Shown one piece after another: positions 51,633 to 60,477 of a DNA stretch of 64,000 nt. Each line of letters opens with the position of its first letter. The stretch's first letter is position 1. The notes below the pieces were generated by a model that did not search any database, was not told where the DNA came from, and was given only the letters and a program-made list of their open reading frames with translations. Location of the stretch: the NCBI GenBank assembly GCA_009797885.1, contig WNKP01000002.1:248001-312000 (forward strand). Direction: 5' to 3'. A program made the translations under genes and the position numbers. Source of the stretch: Flavobacteriaceae bacterium GF1 (GTDB taxonomy: Bacteria; Bacteroidota; Bacteroidia; Flavobacteriales; Flavobacteriaceae).

Positions 51633-52781
51633 TTAAGATTTGTTGCACAACTCATAGAAAATTTGATTCGTCAACATTCCTATCCACCTTCCACCACTCG
51701 ATGTAAGAAATACAACTCCTATTTCTTTTTCAGGAGAGAAATAATACTCACACCCAAAGCCATCAGCATCCCCGCCATGATTATAATTTGTCCAGTTTTC
51801 TTCACTTTTCATAATTAAACCATAGCCATAATATAAATCATTACGTCCCATTTCAGCTACTTGTTCGGTCAAAACAAGAGGGCTATATAAATTTTCTGCT
51901 TTATTTTTTCTATAAGCCTTTATCTGTTCAACAATTAATTTTGACAAATCCGACGTGTTAGAGTATATAGCACTTGCTGGTGTTGCTTTTCCCATCAAGG
52001 AAGCTTGTGTTTTTACTTCCCTATCGTCTTTTCTGTAAGGGGTAACCAAAAGGGATTTCTGATAGCTATCCAAGGTAATACTTGTATTATCGAGATTGTA
52101 TACCTCGGTAACATATTTCTTCAACAAGGCGTCATAATCCATACCGCTAACCTTTTCGCAGATATAACCAACTATTGCGTAACCAGAATTTGAATATTTC
52201 CATTGTGTATCCGGTTCGTATACCAATTCCATCTCATTGAGATCCTTTATTAATTCCTTTTCCGAATAACCCTCCAACCACGCTTCGCCATCAATTCTCC
52301 TTTTGTAGTTCGAACAGGCATCATTGGCGATTCCTGCGGTATGTTGAAGCAAAGATTTTAACTTCACTACCTTTAGTCTTTCTGTAGATTCCCAATTTAG
52401 AACATCCGATAGATATTTGGTTATGGGGTCGTCTAGTTTAAGCTTTCCTTCTTTGATAAGGTTATTCACTATGATGCCGGTAAACATTTTGGATTGAGAC
52501 GCTATTTGATAAATTGAATTTTTATCAACAGAAGTGCTGCCATTTCTTTCCATGGTTCCAAACCCTTTGAACAAGGTAACTTTCCCACCTTCAATTATTG
52601 CTATTGAAAGCGCCGGAATATTGTTTTCAGTTAACGTGCTATCTATTTTTAATTTTATCCAATCGTAAGAATGGTCATTCTCATTTTTTATGATATCATC
52701 ATACCCTGAAGCATTTTTATGATTTTGCTTACAGGCACAAAAAATTAATGATCCTAGAAACAATATGGCTATTCTTTTCAT
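51633..52781 (-). CDS. serine hydrolase lipoprotein (beta-lactamase/PBP-like)
   Basis: 382 residues from the ATG at 52781, which gives a lipoprotein signal peptide (FLGSLIFCACKQN); an ATG at 52808 adds nine residues. Class C beta-lactamase fold: Ser-x-x-Lys in QIASQSKMFTG, Tyr-x-Asn in KYSNSGYAIVGY, and an HGGDADG block near the C terminus. The family covers esterases, D-aminopeptidases and PBP4b-like enzymes; the exact reaction is not known. Low-GC codon use begins here compared with the upstream region. Confidence 0.88.
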   Translation of the reverse strand: MKRIAILFLGSLIFCACKQNHKNASGYDDIIKNENDHSYDWIKLKIDSTLTENNIPALSIAIIEGGKVTLFKGFGTMERNGSTSVDKNSIYQIASQSKMFTGIIVNNLIKEGKLKLDDPITKYLSDVLNWESTERLKVVKLKSLLQHTAGIANDACSNYKRRIDGEAWLEGYSEKELIKDLNEMELVYEPDTQWKYSNSGYAIVGYICEKVSGMDYDALLKKYVTEVYNLDNTSITLDSYQKSLLVTPYRKDDREVKTQASLMGKATPASAIYSNTSDLSKLIVEQIKAYRKNKAENLYSPLVLTEQVAEMGRNDLYYGYGLIMKSEENWTNYNHGGDADGFGCEYYFSPEKEIGVVFLTSSGGRWIGMLTNQIFYELCNKS

Positions 52782-53103
52782 CCAGTTTCTATTTATATGG
52801 TAATCCATTGATTTCTATCTAGAGACCCAAAAAAAAGGAATAGGTTACAAATGCATGAGTTATTATCGATATAATTTTTGGCATGGAATACTATTACCAT
52901 GAATCGTGAGTTAATGGGATTTAATGGATTAAGAGGAAGGGTTCCTTAAAATTGTTGGTTTTAAGGCACCAATAAATATTTGATGCCGTCTAGATAAACA
53001 CAGTGGGCATATCCTGTCCAATTTGTTTTAAAGTTACTGTTTCGCACTGGATATTGCTTCTAGCTCCTTTTGTTCATTGAGTTTATCGCCTGTTAGCAAT
53101 TTG

Positions 53104-53469
53104 TTACTCCATTCTTGTACGTATGTCTGCTATAGGAATAAATACAGAACTTTCCGATTGCTCATTGCAGGGTGACAGGTAACCTTTTCCGTAGCATTCG
53201 AAATTGAAAGGTAATGAAAGGCTATATGCGGAATTTGGAAGAAACTCCTGATAAATATATCGATAGGTATAGCGCGCATTTCTCGATAAGCCTTGGTGAA
53301 CGAACTTCAGGTAATTGCCTTTTGGGATAATTTTCACCACAAACTGAGGGTGGATGTCTTTAAGGTTTTGTACTGTTGCCCCGATAAAGAAGAACATGCC
53401 CTCAATATCCTGGCCTTCCGACCAATATTGGATTTGAACGTAATTTTCCGTTTTTTTATCATTGCACAT
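53104..53469 (-). CDS. GyrI-like effector-binding domain, N-terminally short
   Basis: 121 residues that match the second two-thirds of a GyrI-like/AraC effector-binding domain: MFFFIGATVQNLKD, VKIIPKGNYLKFVHQG, YRYIYQEFLPNSAYSL, NFECYG and a final SVFIPIAD. Such domains are normally about 155 residues and often follow an AraC HTH; the first beta-alpha unit is missing. The start codon ATG TGC AAT lies in the edge of a palindromic element, so the front of the gene may have been replaced or lost. Confidence 0.6.
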   Translation of the reverse strand: MCNDKKTENYVQIQYWSEGQDIEGMFFFIGATVQNLKDIHPQFVVKIIPKGNYLKFVHQGLSRNARYTYRYIYQEFLPNSAYSLSLPFNFECYGKGYLSPCNEQSESSVFIPIADIRTRME

Positions 53470-53478
53470 AACGGTCTA

Positions 53479-53508
53479 GTATAACAGGCGTTTCAATGCC
53501 TGTTATAC
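53479..53508. repeat. palindromic element 1 of the orphan-gene stretch
   Basis: GTATAACAGGC (53479-53489) and GCCTGTTATAC (53498-53508), eleven perfect pairs with an eight-base loop. On the minus strand it is entered by GCTTACAACAATG and left by GACCGTTATGTGCAATG, where the last part is the start of the next reading frame. AACAGGC recurs at the other side of that frame (GCTAACAGGCGATAA, near 53080-53095). The 295 bases from 52809 to 53103 otherwise show nothing I can support. Confidence 0.65.
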
Positions 53509-53569
53509 ATTGTTGTAAGCAGTTTTATTTTGATATTCTCTTGCACAAGTAGTAGATCCTTTCTCGAAA

Positions 53570-54952
53570 CTAATAAAAATTACTAGCCTCATTGATCCAA
53601 TTAAAACGTCTTTGCATTAACCTGAATTCGTTTAAGTCCAGAGGTCTTCGTCGGGCGGTTATAAAAACAGAATCATTTCCGATTATTCCCTTAAGCTGTA
53701 ATGTGTTTGTATCAGGATTTTCAAGAGAAAACCTACTTATTTTTTTTCGTGCAACCAATATAGAATCCATCCCATAGTAGATCTCATCACCAATGCCTAG
53801 CTCATTATAAATCTCTTGCCTTTTTTGTGATAAGTCCGTAAGATCCCCATATAGTAAAAGCTCTCTTTTGTCGGGTCGAATATTTACAAATGCAACACTA
53901 TCTTCTTTAAAGCGCACTGCTTCCATTATTCCATCGCCAATTATGAATTCTCGCCAACGTAAAGGATTCTCTAGCGATAATGTATCTTCATTAAGAGCGA
54001 ATGATTCAATATCGTAGAACCCCGAATATTCAGATTTAGCTTGTAAAAGTTCCTCTATACTATTCTTATAACTCATAGTACTCTTTATGGAGGCAATAAG
54101 GAAATAACCTATCACCACAACTTTCAGCATCGATTTAGAAATACGCACCCAACTCTTTTTATAAACTGGTTCTTTAATAATGGGAAGAGAAATTGATTGG
54201 TCACTGAAGAAAAATCCGAATATACTTTTAGCATCTCTAAGAAATAGAATAAGAGCCATTATGAACAAAGCAGTAGGATACATTTTCGCATGAACATCAT
54301 AACTGTAATTTACTGCTATTACATTGGCAAGAGCTGCCATGATGAGGATTGCTCCCAGTGCAGTTGTTCTGCGAAAAAAAAGTAGCAATGCTGCTCCTTC
54401 TGCTACCCCCATAAAGACATTATATTCATAGGAGTGACCATAAAAAGCCCACGCTAGATGCATGGGTGACATGTCTCCCACACGTTCTGTCAATGTATAG
54501 AATCCAAGATCAGGGAATTGGACTTTAAAAAATTTATAGAGTGCAAATAGAAACATAGTAAACGCCAAGTAGTATCGAATGATGGCCGTGAACCAATAAT
54601 AAAGTACTCGGTAGTTTTGGCGTTTTCTATCAAGTAAACTCCATATGATCGTTCCCAAAACAGCAACGACAGTAATCGAAAAATAAAGCAAGTAGACGTA
54701 TGTTCTATCGTTGTGCTCCCCATCATACGGGGAAATGATAATTGATTGGATATTGAATAGATCTTTCCCAATCCAGAAAATCACAGTATCTAGGAAAGTA
54801 GAGAGGGGACCGTAATAATAAAGATGAGATAAAATAGGGTTTACAGACCAATCAAGAAAAATAATGAACAGAATAAAAAATATAAGAGCAAAACGAAATC
54901 CTATTTTATGGTAGCCCTTCCAGGGTAGCGGTGTCGTTGGATTTTCGTCCAT
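53570..54952 (-). CDS. multi-helix membrane protein, DoxX-like, with soluble tail
   Basis: 460 residues: about seven to eight membrane helices in residues 15-290 and a C-terminal soluble tail of about 170 residues ending DLNEFRLMQRRFNWINEASNFY. The helical part (AIIRYYLAFTMFLFALYKFFKVQFP, MGVAEGAALLLFFRRTTALGAILIMAALANVIAVNYSYDVHAK) resembles DoxX-like/HTTM-type proteins in flavobacteria. Function unknown. AT-rich relative to the exopolysaccharide genes and flanked by palindromic elements on both sides. Confidence 0.78.
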   Translation of the reverse strand: MDENPTTPLPWKGYHKIGFRFALIFFILFIIFLDWSVNPILSHLYYYGPLSTFLDTVIFWIGKDLFNIQSIIISPYDGEHNDRTYVYLLYFSITVVAVLGTIIWSLLDRKRQNYRVLYYWFTAIIRYYLAFTMFLFALYKFFKVQFPDLGFYTLTERVGDMSPMHLAWAFYGHSYEYNVFMGVAEGAALLLFFRRTTALGAILIMAALANVIAVNYSYDVHAKMYPTALFIMALILFLRDAKSIFGFFFSDQSISLPIIKEPVYKKSWVRISKSMLKVVVIGYFLIASIKSTMSYKNSIEELLQAKSEYSGFYDIESFALNEDTLSLENPLRWREFIIGDGIMEAVRFKEDSVAFVNIRPDKRELLLYGDLTDLSQKRQEIYNELGIGDEIYYGMDSILVARKKISRFSLENPDTNTLQLKGIIGNDSVFITARRRPLDLNEFRLMQRRFNWINEASNFY

Positions 54953-55035
54953 GTCATTTTTATTTCTACAAACTACTTATACTTAAAACTTGCTGATCTC
55001 CATTGGCAATTATCCGCTACATGACCAAACAAATT

Positions 55036-55172
55036 GCTTACAACGGTCTCGGCTATGATTTCTTTGTGGACGTTTTCCAGCGGAAAATGTCCGCCTGTAC
55101 CGAAGATAGTTAATTGCTAGGATTTCCATTTTTGGGAATTCCGACCGCAATTAATTATACACCTTGTTGTAG
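55036..55172. repeat. palindromic element 2, composite of two hairpins
   Basis: Begins TTGCTTACAACGGTCTCGGC and ends CTTGTTGTAGCC, so the ends are inverted (ACAAC / GTTGT). Inside are two hairpins: GGACGTTTTCC-AGC-GGAAAATGTCC (55068-55092) and TTAATTGC...GCAATTAA (55110-55117 and 55147-55154) with GGATTTCC/GGAATTCC nested inside. The stop codon and last residues (GYNKVYN) of the neighbouring minus-strand frame are encoded within it. Confidence 0.7.
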
Positions 55173-55903
55173 CCAGTATTTTTTACCTTATCGATTATTA
55201 ATTCTGTATTTATTGGTTTTTGCATATGAATTTTAAAATCTTGGTCATGTAATTTGATTAATTTCAATGCTTCTTTAGAATTTATTTCTTGATTAGGTTG
55301 GTATACATCAGTACTATAATAGCTTATATGCTCTTTTTTAAGCACATCTTTCCATTTTATTCGTATTACATGAAATTTTTTTAAAGCCCAATGATAGGAT
55401 ACTTTATAGGTATGTAATTCGTCTCGAAATTTAAAGAAGTCTTTGCAATTCCATGTTCCACTTAAAGTCTCAAGGACATCTCTTTCATTTCTATTTATTG
55501 TCCCAATACGATAATATAGTTTCACTGGGAAAATAGTCTTAACATTTTCTCCGTTATCTATTTCAAAGAAGCTGTAGATTTCAATTTCTCTGGCATCAAT
55601 TGGATAACCTTCATTTTGTATTTGAATTCCTTCAGTTATACAATGATGGAGGCTGTCTTTTTGCTCATAATACTCAACAATTTGAAATTTGGGTCTGTGT
55701 TCATAGTCAAAAATTAAAATCTGCTTATCCAGTATTTGTTGTTGTCTTTCTTGAATTCTAAGTTGTCTAATAGAAATGTCAGTTTGTTTATAGTTGAAAT
55801 AAGTTATTAGTCCAAAAACTAGGATTAATTCTAAAGTCAATCTAATGAGACCAATTGAATCATTTTTCCAATATTTAAAAATGGCTTTCTTAATTTTTTT
55901 CAT
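55151..55903 (-). CDS. single-helix membrane protein, unknown function
   Basis: 250 residues. Basic N terminus, one membrane helix (about 19-37, IRLTLELILVFGLITYFNY), a short coiled coil (KQTDISIRQLRIQERQQQILDKQ) and a soluble domain I do not recognise. The last seven residues, GYNKVYN, come from the palindromic element, and TTGTAGCC, also found at the element's end, sits just before the ATG. GC content is clearly lower than in the flanking genes, a sign of acquisition. Confidence 0.7.
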   Translation of the reverse strand: MKKIKKAIFKYWKNDSIGLIRLTLELILVFGLITYFNYKQTDISIRQLRIQERQQQILDKQILIFDYEHRPKFQIVEYYEQKDSLHHCITEGIQIQNEGYPIDAREIEIYSFFEIDNGENVKTIFPVKLYYRIGTINRNERDVLETLSGTWNCKDFFKFRDELHTYKVSYHWALKKFHVIRIKWKDVLKKEHISYYSTDVYQPNQEINSKEALKLIKLHDQDFKIHMQKPINTELIIDKVKNTGYNKVYN

Positions 55904-56146
55904 ATTGGCTACAACTATTGGATATAAGATGAATTCCTTATAACCACCCTAATTCGGTTAAAATTAATACTCTTTACTAAAAATCGATATATTCGTTTTT
56001 CGGGATTTTAACATGAATTCAATGTACAGAAAGGGATATGCCCATTTGGTTTTTCCCTGCCATTCCCAATCGTACCATGAATCATAAGTATTCACTGTAA
56101 ACGTTTTGGAGTCATCGTGATGCACGTATTGGTTTTGGGCTTAAGG

Positions 56147-57097
56147 TTATGCCCAAATATCCTTCAATTGGTACGGCCCGTTCTCAAAGACCCAAAACTC
56201 ACCGGAGAGGTAACGCCGACCTTTTTCCAAGTTTGAGATCATCTCCATTTCTTCGGAATTCAATTGGATATTCCGAGCTTCAAAGTTCTCCCTGATCCTT
56301 TGGTCATTGGTGGACTTGGGAATTACGGAAACCCCGCGATGTAATGACCACGAAATCAAGATCTGGGCAGGAGCAGCATTCTTAGATTCCGCAATGGAAC
56401 GAATTACCTTGTCTTCAAGCAGGTTCGGTTCATTATCGGCCTTGAGTGCGCTGGGCCTATCCGATGATCCAAGGGGAGAATAGGCTGTCAGGGGTATCCC
56501 ATTTTCCCCACAAAAATCCAAAAGGTCATTTTGTTGAAAATAGGGGTGGGTCTCTACCTGGTTCATTTCCGGTTTTATTGTCGAAGTACCCATCAGTTTG
56601 GAAAGGTTGGCCTTTCCAAAGTTTGATACCCCAATGTGCTTTGCGAGACCGTTGTGCACGACTTCTTCCATGCCTCGCCAAGTATCCTCCAATGGAATCT
56701 CAGCCAGCGATAGAAAATCAGCAGCGGATGTAGCCAGATATACCCCTTTCTTTAGTGCCACGGGCCAATGGATCAAAAAGAGATCTACATAATCCAGTGA
56801 CAAATCCTTTAGGGTATTTTTCACGGCCGGAACCACATCCTCCTTTCTATGGGAATCGTTCCAAAGTTTTGAGGTAATCCAAAGGTCTTCCCTACGGACA
56901 ACGCCCTCTTCAATACATGCTTTAATGGCCTCTCCGATTTCCTGTTCGTTGCCATATATGGGAGCACAGTCCACATGTCTGTACCCAATCTTGATTGCGG
57001 TTTTCACCGCTTCAAAAACCTTTCCTTTTTCAGATTTCCAGGTTCCAAGACCTAACATGGGCATTTTATCTCCGTTCGCAAACGTTATGTGTGTCAT
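56147..57097 (-). CDS. aldo/keto reductase
   Basis: 316 residues from the ATG at 57097, where the family match begins; the ATG at 57139 adds 14 residues. TIM-barrel AKR motifs: LGLGTWKSEKG, GYRHVDCAPIYGNEQEIGEAI (catalytic Asp and Tyr), ITSKLWND (Lys), LFLIHWPV (His), and the cofactor block VSVIPKSTNDQRIRENFEA that favours NADPH. Stand-alone. The 243 bases on its 3' side (55904-56146) show nothing I can support. Confidence 0.93.
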   Translation of the reverse strand: MTHITFANGDKMPMLGLGTWKSEKGKVFEAVKTAIKIGYRHVDCAPIYGNEQEIGEAIKACIEEGVVRREDLWITSKLWNDSHRKEDVVPAVKNTLKDLSLDYVDLFLIHWPVALKKGVYLATSAADFLSLAEIPLEDTWRGMEEVVHNGLAKHIGVSNFGKANLSKLMGTSTIKPEMNQVETHPYFQQNDLLDFCGENGIPLTAYSPLGSSDRPSALKADNEPNLLEDKVIRSIAESKNAAPAQILISWSLHRGVSVIPKSTNDQRIRENFEARNIQLNSEEMEMISNLEKGRRYLSGEFWVFENGPYQLKDIWA

Positions 57098-57321
57098 ATC
57101 TTTTTTTGTTTTGGGTTCGTATGCTATGATTACGCTCAAAAAACAAAGTTATAGATCACTTTTGATGGTTTAGTACATTTTTTCAGTATACCTGGCGGAA
57201 GTTATGGGAAGGAAATTGTCTGAAATCGTTTCACTTTACGAATGCGTGTGGCGTAGAGGGATTCCCAGGCCCAAGTGCCTACTTTGGAAGAAATAAGGAA
57301 ACAGGAATAGCGGTTCCAATG

Positions 57322-57615
57322 TCATTTTAGTTTTCGAGGAACGTATTGTTTTTCATTATCGTACCAGGCCGTGGCTATTTCCACAGCTTCAATAAAGGCC
57401 TTTTCCTTCGAAAATCCATGTACGTCAATCATCCCATTGGCCAACAGAAATGCTTTTTCACCGATTTTGGTCCTATTCTTTTCCTTTAGCCTACCAAAAA
57501 ACTCTTCCCGCGTAAATTTTTTCCCCATCCGGTCAATCCATGGTTTAACCGAGTTAAAATACTGATTTTTCCCAAGTAAGGTAAATATGACATTAAACGG
57601 TTGTCTGGCTTTCAT
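57322..57615 (-). CDS. small hypothetical protein
   Basis: 97 residues from ATG at 57615 (57630 also possible). Basic and helical, with KFTREEFFGRLKEKNRTKIGEKAFLLANGMIDVHGFSKEKAFIEAVEIATAWYDNEKQYVPRK. I do not recognise the family. It is on the same strand as, and 94 bases beyond, the metallophosphoesterase, so it may be the end of that operon. Confidence 0.55.
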   Translation of the reverse strand: MKARQPFNVIFTLLGKNQYFNSVKPWIDRMGKKFTREEFFGRLKEKNRTKIGEKAFLLANGMIDVHGFSKEKAFIEAVEIATAWYDNEKQYVPRKLK

Positions 57616-57709
57616 TGACCGGGAATCCAAAAAGACCTCCTTGGACCGGACAAGGTGGTCACGGCCTGGGATTTTCCCCTTTTCATTTCACGGGGTTCTC
57701 TTGGGCGCC

Positions 57710-58483
57710 CTACTTGGCGTCCCTCAAAGCCTCGGCGTAGGCGTTGGGCAGTATACTGCCCTCAACTGCTTTGGCCGCTTTTTCCACGTCATATTCAAAA
57801 CGGATAAAATCCACGGAAATACCATCCTTTTTTCCCTTTGCAAAGTTCCCATCAATGGTTAAAAGCACATAGCATCCCCTTTTATCCCCATCCTTGGGCT
57901 TACCAATGGAACCAATATTAATGGCGTGACGATGAAGTGCTGGTTCATTTTCAGCATCGGGCAAAGCTTTGTGATAGGGCTTATGGGTGTGCCCAAAACA
58001 CATCACATCGGCATTGGCATCCTTCATAATTCGCAATAGGCTTTTATCTGCCCTGTCCTCAAAAAGGTATTCATTAATGCGTCGGGGACTCCCATGTACC
58101 AATAAAATGGCTGCCTTTTCCCCGTTTAGTTGAAACTCCAAATTAATATGTGCGGGTAATGTTCTTAGATAGGCTCGCTCCTCATCGTTCACGATTTGAT
58201 TGGTAAAGGAAATGGAAACGGCCCCATTGGCTTTTTCCTCATCACTTTTATAGGCGCATCCACAGTCGTCACTCCGCCTGCCTATGCCAAAGTCATAATT
58301 GCCCGCGATGGTAGGGATTTGACGTTTACGGATTTCATTGATGACCTCATTGGGCCAAATATTGTAGCCCACCAAATCCCCAAGACAATAGGTGGCATCC
58401 GGGCGGTGTTTTTCCAAATCTTCAAAAAAAGCGTCCAATGCAGGAAGATTGGCGTGAATATCGGAGAAAAGTGCAATTTTCAT
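57710..58483 (-). CDS. YfcE/MJ0936-type metallophosphoesterase
   Basis: 257 residues with the calcineurin-like metal motifs ALFSDIHANL (DxH), YCLGDLVGYN (GD), IAGNYDFGIG (GNxD), and CFGHTHKPYH (GHTH). Substrate unknown; family members cleave phosphodiesters. Its start follows the aquaporin stop by one base, so the two are co-expressed in the arsR-headed group. Confidence 0.92.
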   Translation of the reverse strand: MKIALFSDIHANLPALDAFFEDLEKHRPDATYCLGDLVGYNIWPNEVINEIRKRQIPTIAGNYDFGIGRRSDDCGCAYKSDEEKANGAVSISFTNQIVNDEERAYLRTLPAHINLEFQLNGEKAAILLVHGSPRRINEYLFEDRADKSLLRIMKDANADVMCFGHTHKPYHKALPDAENEPALHRHAINIGSIGKPKDGDKRGCYVLLTIDGNFAKGKKDGISVDFIRFEYDVEKAAKAVEGSILPNAYAEALRDAK

Positions 58484-58484
58484 G

Positions 58485-59150
58485 TCAGCGGTTTTTAATT
58501 GTAATAATTTTCCATACGTAAATACTTGAAATGGCCCCCAAAAGGGGCACTATGATATACATCCACAAATGAGTGTGATTTCCCCCGATCAGGGCCGGTC
58601 CGATGGAACGGGCGGGATTCATGGAAGCGCCGGATACCGGACCTCCCATCAATGCGCAGATCAAAACGGTAAAGCCAATGGAAAGTCCCGCCATCAACCC
58701 CTGTTCCTTGGATCCGGTGGCTACATTGATAATTACGAACATTAGGGTAAACGTTAAAATGAATTCCATAAGGGTAGCCGGTAAGAGGCCGTTGGAGGGC
58801 AAAGTTTCCCCCATTGTGATGGTTTCAGGAAACATTGCTCTTAGTATTGCGCTTGCAGCAATGGCCGCGAGGATTTGGGCAAGGGTGTACCAGACCGCCT
58901 TTGGTGCTTCAATTCTTTTTGCCACGAAAAATGCCCAGGTGACCGCTGGATTGAGATGTGCCCCGGATATTTCACCTATGGCATAGATGACCACCAGTAC
59001 CACCAGGCCAAAAACAATAGCTACACCCAGATGGGTCACCATTCCGTCATAAAGTCCATCAACAATGATGGCCCCCGTACCAAAGAAAACCAACAAAAAT
59101 GTGCCGATGAATTCGGCCACCAGGGAAGGCCAGATGTTTTTATCCATCAA
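58485..59150 (-). CDS. aquaporin/MIP family channel
   Basis: 221 residues, six membrane helices, and both NPA boxes: GAHLNPAVTWAF and GASMNPARSIGPALIGG. Conducts water or small neutral solutes; in operons headed by an ArsR repressor such channels can carry arsenite (as AqpS), which is a suggestion here, not a finding. The 195-bp gap to the next gene contains ATTGCAAT (59264-59271), half of the ArsR-like palindrome at 60378. Confidence 0.95.
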   Translation of the reverse strand: MMDKNIWPSLVAEFIGTFLLVFFGTGAIIVDGLYDGMVTHLGVAIVFGLVVLVVIYAIGEISGAHLNPAVTWAFFVAKRIEAPKAVWYTLAQILAAIAASAILRAMFPETITMGETLPSNGLLPATLMEFILTFTLMFVIINVATGSKEQGLMAGLSIGFTVLICALMGGPVSGASMNPARSIGPALIGGNHTHLWMYIIVPLLGAISSIYVWKIITIKNR

Positions 59151-59345
59151 ACGGTAATGGATTTTTGGTGTTCGCCAAGATTGATCAACGTATTTGATCG
59201 GTTGGGATTTTCACTTTCAAGTTTGCCAAGGAAACCTTTTTTTATTGGCTTTTTGCTTACCAAATTGCAATTATCGTTCAAATCTTAGGGTTTAGAGGGT
59301 TGAGAATGGTTTTCTGATATCGGTTGATTTCATAGTTGCGCTGCC

Positions 59346-59981
59346 TTATTGGTATTGTTCATTTAAATATTTTATTCTGGAGGATACATAAAGCAATTCC
59401 ATGGCAATGCGCTCTGGGGAAAACAATGAAATCTCTATTTGTTTGGGACCGTCTTCCGGGGCAATTCCTTCTTCCACGTAAATCCGTAGCGCACTATCAT
59501 CCGTTAAGTTCAATGCTTCAAGGGTTGTGTAGGTAACCGGCCAAGTTTCGGAACCGGATTTTACGGTGTAGGCATAGCTTGGCTTCTTACTGGCATTGCC
59601 CACCCTAAAACCATATTCTTCCAGGGAGGCAAGAGCAGGAAAAGGTTCCTGGATTGGTTCAGTACCGGCGGAGAGCACATTATAATTGTTCAATCCATAA
59701 TACTGTAAACCAGTTCTGAGCCAGATAGCGGCAAGTTGACTCTTCTCTTTGTTGCGTTTGTCGACAAAAATTATAGTGAGGTCTTCATCATTCTTGCTTC
59801 CTTTGGTAATTCTGGAAGCCAATTGATCGAGCAATACTTTTCGGTCTTCTTGAATTGAAGAATAAGAGCTTTCGAATTGTACAATGGATTTTACAATTTT
59901 GTTTCTAAGCTTTTGTGCCTGAACCCCATTCTGAAATAGGATCAGTACCGTAAAAACGGCAATAGTTACTAGTGTTTTCAT
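59346..59981 (-). CDS. exported LMW-PTP/arsenate-reductase-like protein lacking catalytic residues
   Basis: 211 residues with a signal peptide (1-22). The body matches the flavobacterial LMW tyrosine phosphatase/arsenate-reductase relatives: LTIIFVDKRNKEKSQLAAIWLRTGLQYYGLNNYNVLSAGTEPIQEPFPALASLEEYGFRV. Where active enzymes have a C-x5-R P-loop, this protein has Asp74 and Lys80, while Asn77 and Ser81 are kept. It should therefore be inactive as a phosphatase or reductase and may bind an oxyanion outside the cytoplasm. It lies 51 bases after arsR. Confidence 0.82.
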   Translation of the reverse strand: MKTLVTIAVFTVLILFQNGVQAQKLRNKIVKSIVQFESSYSSIQEDRKVLLDQLASRITKGSKNDEDLTIIFVDKRNKEKSQLAAIWLRTGLQYYGLNNYNVLSAGTEPIQEPFPALASLEEYGFRVGNASKKPSYAYTVKSGSETWPVTYTTLEALNLTDDSALRIYVEEGIAPEDGPKQIEISLFSPERIAMELLYVSSRIKYLNEQYQ

Positions 59982-60032
59982 GGGACATTTATTTGTTTAT
60001 CGCAATAAAACGATTAATTGATTAAAATTTTT

Positions 60033-60374
60033 TTAGCAACAATCTTCATTTTCAGGAAGGTCCTGGTCAAGAAAATCCCCCATGACTTCCTTCATGGCCG
60101 CCCAGTTCTCCTTATCAATACAATAACATACACTTGTTCCCTCCACCTGACCTTTAATAAGACCCAGGTTTCGCAGTTCCTTCAGATGTTGCGATATCGT
60201 AGGCTGTGCCAGACCAATTTGATCCACCAGATTGCCACAATAACAGTTATCCATTTTAAACAGTTGTTGCAAAATTGCCACACGGGCAGGATGTCCGAAC
60301 GCCTTGGCAAAAATGGCTATCTGATTTTGATGGGCAGTAAATATTTCTGTCTTGGCCAATCCCATATTCATCAT
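60033..60374 (-). CDS. arsR: ArsR family transcriptional repressor
   Basis: 113 residues (three in-frame ATGs within the first four codons). Winged helix with CGNLVDQIGLAQPTISQHLKELRNLGLIKGQVEGTSVCYCID, an upstream Cys pair (NCYCGNL) of the type used for metalloid sensing, and a C-terminal EDCC. It heads the group arsR, inactive arsenate-reductase-like gene, aquaporin and metallophosphoesterase. A palindrome four bases upstream is the likely autoregulatory site. The inducer (arsenite or another metal) is inferred only from the Cys residues and the neighbours. Confidence 0.92.
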   Translation of the reverse strand: MMNMGLAKTEIFTAHQNQIAIFAKAFGHPARVAILQQLFKMDNCYCGNLVDQIGLAQPTISQHLKELRNLGLIKGQVEGTSVCYCIDKENWAAMKEVMGDFLDQDLPENEDCC

Positions 60375-60377
60375 TTA

Positions 60378-60393
60378 ATTGCAATATTACAAT
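60378..60393 (-). promoter_or_regulatory. ArsR-type operator
   Basis: ATTGCAATATTACAAT, a 16-bp palindrome with one mismatched pair; on the minus strand it includes TAATATTG, one off TAnnTTTG. It begins four bases before the first possible arsR start codon. Confidence 0.65.
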
Positions 60394-60477
60394 AAACGAC
60401 TTGTTCCGGCAATAAAACTTAGTTAAAATAGCCGTCTTAGGACCTGAAAAGCAGGCCCATTTTCGACATCAAAGCCA

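Noticed and set aside
53470-55180. Integron attC sites
   Set aside because: The elements are palindromic and flank orphan genes, but the expected core sequences (GTTRRRY and RYYYAAC) are not present and no integrase is in the window; reported only as cassette-like elements.
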